A DNA stretch of 14,950 bases. Source: JASGDC01 sp047605865. Its GTDB lineage: Bacteria > Actinomycetota > Actinomycetes > Actinomycetales > Micrococcaceae. Positions 13,612 to 14,950 of the stretch are shown piece after piece. The DNA lies in assembly GCA_047605865.1 (NCBI GenBank), contig JASGFC010000030.1, positions 1-14,950 of the forward strand, written 5' to 3'. The notes below the pieces were generated by a model, which was not told the DNA's origin, ran no database searches, and saw only the letters and a program-made list of their open reading frames with translations. Position 1 is the stretch's first letter. Each line of letters begins with the position of its first letter. The translations under genes and the position numbers were made by a program.

Positions 13612-14877
13612 TTAGAGTTGAGTTACGTTCTTTGTTTCTTTAAGTTTACCTGTTGTATCAAAGACTTGCTTTGAATGATCAAGTAAGATTGCCTCGTCAA
13701 CTTGATCGTGTTTTTGAAGCAACACTACAATATCAGCTTTTTCACAAGCATCTTGTAAATTACTCTCGCCTTTAAGCGAATAATCTTCATTAACATTCCA
13801 CTTTTCCACGTAAGGATCAAAATAAGAAATTTTGACCTCTTTCTTGAGAAGTATATTAGCTAAAGGCAAAGCTGGAGATTCTCGTTGATCTGCAATGTTA
13901 GGTTTATATGTCACACCCACCAACAGCACTTTAGAGTTCTTTAATGGAAGGCCATCTGCCTTCAATAGGTTCTGTATTCTACTAGCTACGTATTCAGGCA
14001 TAGAATCATTGATTTCTTGCGCTAATTCAACGAAACGGAACGGATATCCGAGCTTTGCTTTAACAGCGTGAGATAGGTAGTTCGGATCAATAGGAATACA
14101 GTGCCCACCTACTCCAGCACCAGGGAAAAAGGGTTGGAAACCAAAAGGCTTTGTTGAAGCTGCTTGGATAACATCCCAGATATTGATATCAAGATCATGA
14201 CAAAATTTAGCCATTTCATTGACTAATGCAATGTTAATGTGTCGATAAGTATTTTCTAATAGCTTAGTAAGCTCTGCCTCTTTTGTCCCTGAAACAGGAT
14301 AGACATTATCAATAAATTGTGAATAAAGCTCAACACCTTTTTGCGTAGATTTCTCATTCACACCACCAACAATCTTAGTAGTATTTTTTAGACCATACTT
14401 AGGATTACCTGGGTCAATACGTTCAGGAGAGAAAACAACAAAGATATCTTTACCAATTTTATGGCCTGATTCCTCAAGTATTGGTACAACTATTTCTTCT
14501 GTAGTACCTGGGTATGTAGTAGATTCCAAAGAAACTAAAGTACCAGGTTGCACATGATCTGCAATAGCTTTAACAGCACCCTTCACAGCAGTAAGGTCAG
14601 GAAGCCCTTCTTTGCTAAGCGGAGTTGGAACGCAAATAACGATATTAGAAGTATCAGCTAAACAAGAAATGTCGCTAGTTGCTGTGAAACCTTTTTTAAT
14701 CATTTCAGATATTTCATCATCTGAAATATCATCTATATGTGATTGACCCGCATTTAGGTTATCGACAATTTTCTGATTTAAATCAAGACCAACAACGTTT
14801 AATCCGGAATTGATTGCCTCTTTGACTACAGGTAAACCAACGTAACCAAGACCAATAACTACTAAATCTTCATGCAT
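13612..14877 (-). CDS. UDP-N-acetylhexosamine/UDP-glucose 6-dehydrogenase family
   Basis: NAD-dependent four-electron oxidation of a UDP-sugar C6 to a uronate. The 421-residue protein has the N-terminal GLGYVGLPV (9-17) dinucleotide fold, PTPL (84-87), the STTYPGTTE loop, FSPERIDPGNP (149-159), TKLLENTYRHINIALVNE (204-221) with Lys205, catalytic Cys260 in GVGGHCIPIDP, and a C-terminal GVTYKPNIADQRESPA (321-336) block. PERIDPGNP and GGHCIPIDP are more like the WbpA/WecC type, which acts on UDP-GlcNAc or UDP-ManNAc, than like UDP-glucose dehydrogenase. Start ATG 14877 has an AGGAGA six nt upstream. It leads the operon with the epimerase and glycosyltransferase and has a palindrome-containing promoter upstream. 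Family is secure; substrate is inferred. Confidence 0.93.
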   Translation of the reverse strand: MHEDLVVIGLGYVGLPVVKEAINSGLNVVGLDLNQKIVDNLNAGQSHIDDISDDEISEMIKKGFTATSDISCLADTSNIVICVPTPLSKEGLPDLTAVKGAVKAIADHVQPGTLVSLESTTYPGTTEEIVVPILEESGHKIGKDIFVVFSPERIDPGNPKYGLKNTTKIVGGVNEKSTQKGVELYSQFIDNVYPVSGTKEAELTKLLENTYRHINIALVNEMAKFCHDLDINIWDVIQAASTKPFGFQPFFPGAGVGGHCIPIDPNYLSHAVKAKLGYPFRFVELAQEINDSMPEYVASRIQNLLKADGLPLKNSKVLLVGVTYKPNIADQRESPALPLANILLKKEVKISYFDPYVEKWNVNEDYSLKGESNLQDACEKADIVVLLQKHDQVDEAILLDHSKQVFDTTGKLKETKNVTQL

Positions 14878-14909
14878 GTATTCTCTCCTGAACCTTTCTT
14901 ATTAAAGTG

Positions 14910-14936
14910 ATTATACAGCGATTTATCGCTGTATAA
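14910..14936 (-). promoter_or_regulatory. Promoter -10 inside a 12-bp palindrome upstream of the sugar operon
   Basis: TATAAT on the minus strand (14915->14910) is a perfect -10 giving a leader of about 25 nt before ATG 14877. It lies in one arm of a perfect 12-bp inverted repeat with a 2-nt centre (14911-14922 and 14925-14936; core ACAGCGAT and ATCGCTGT). There is no T-run after it, and the 2-nt centre disfavours an RNA hairpin, so a dimeric repressor site is most likely. No clear -35 is visible. Confidence 0.6.
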
Positions 14937-14950
14937 AAATAAGTTTCATA

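Overview
Organism and overall character. The window is A+T-rich (by eye about 40 % G+C, not counted) but its gene set is actinobacterial: a class E-type sortase, CrgA and a TrpG/PabA amidotransferase in the arrangement seen near actinobacterial replication origins, followed by rhomboid, cyclophilin and MurJ genes. Low G+C plus FemABX-type peptidoglycan-branching enzymes suggests the Bifidobacteriaceae (Gardnerella/Alloscardovia-like), but this is an inference from gene content and not an identification.

Layout. Positions 1-1441 (minus strand) carry sortase, a 55-aa membrane protein and the 5' part of trpG, tightly packed as an operon. crgA is divergent at about 1512-1784. A 130-aa hypothetical gene follows (1843-2235, minus). 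Positions 2377-2528 hold a small independent RNA gene: promoter, 5' hairpin, 56-nt tRNA-like body and terminator. Next come a double-domain FemX gene (2517-4553, minus) and, divergently, a single-domain FemX gene (4646-5686, plus). A nuclease-like AbiEi/DUF559 gene (5791-6723, minus) lies between two copies of a 49-nt palindromic repeat. The rest is on the minus strand, in transcription order: nucleotide-sugar dehydrogenase, NAD-dependent epimerase, GT4 glycosyltransferase, a nucleotidyltransferase-like protein, a cyclophilin on its own leaderless promoter, rhomboid protease and the lipid II flippase MurJ.

Main discovery. The tRNA-like RNA at 2464->2409 (minus) has a 7-bp acceptor stem, a D-arm-like stem-loop, and a canonical T arm with a consensus T-loop, but no anticodon arm at all. 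Its acceptor carries G3-U70 and A73, the classical alanine identity set, and AlaRS does not read the anticodon. It has its own TATAAT promoter, a UUCG-capped leader hairpin and a strong intrinsic terminator. It sits directly behind a FemX gene, in a locus with three FemX domains, an enzyme family that uses aminoacyl-tRNA to build peptidoglycan cross-bridges. The hypothesis is that this is a non-coding alanyl carrier dedicated to cell-wall synthesis.

How the genes work together. The recurring theme is the envelope: MurJ flips lipid II, the FemX proteins probably add the interpeptide bridge, sortase anchors surface proteins, CrgA connects septation with wall synthesis, and the UDP-sugar dehydrogenase/epimerase/glycosyltransferase set probably supplies a surface polysaccharide.
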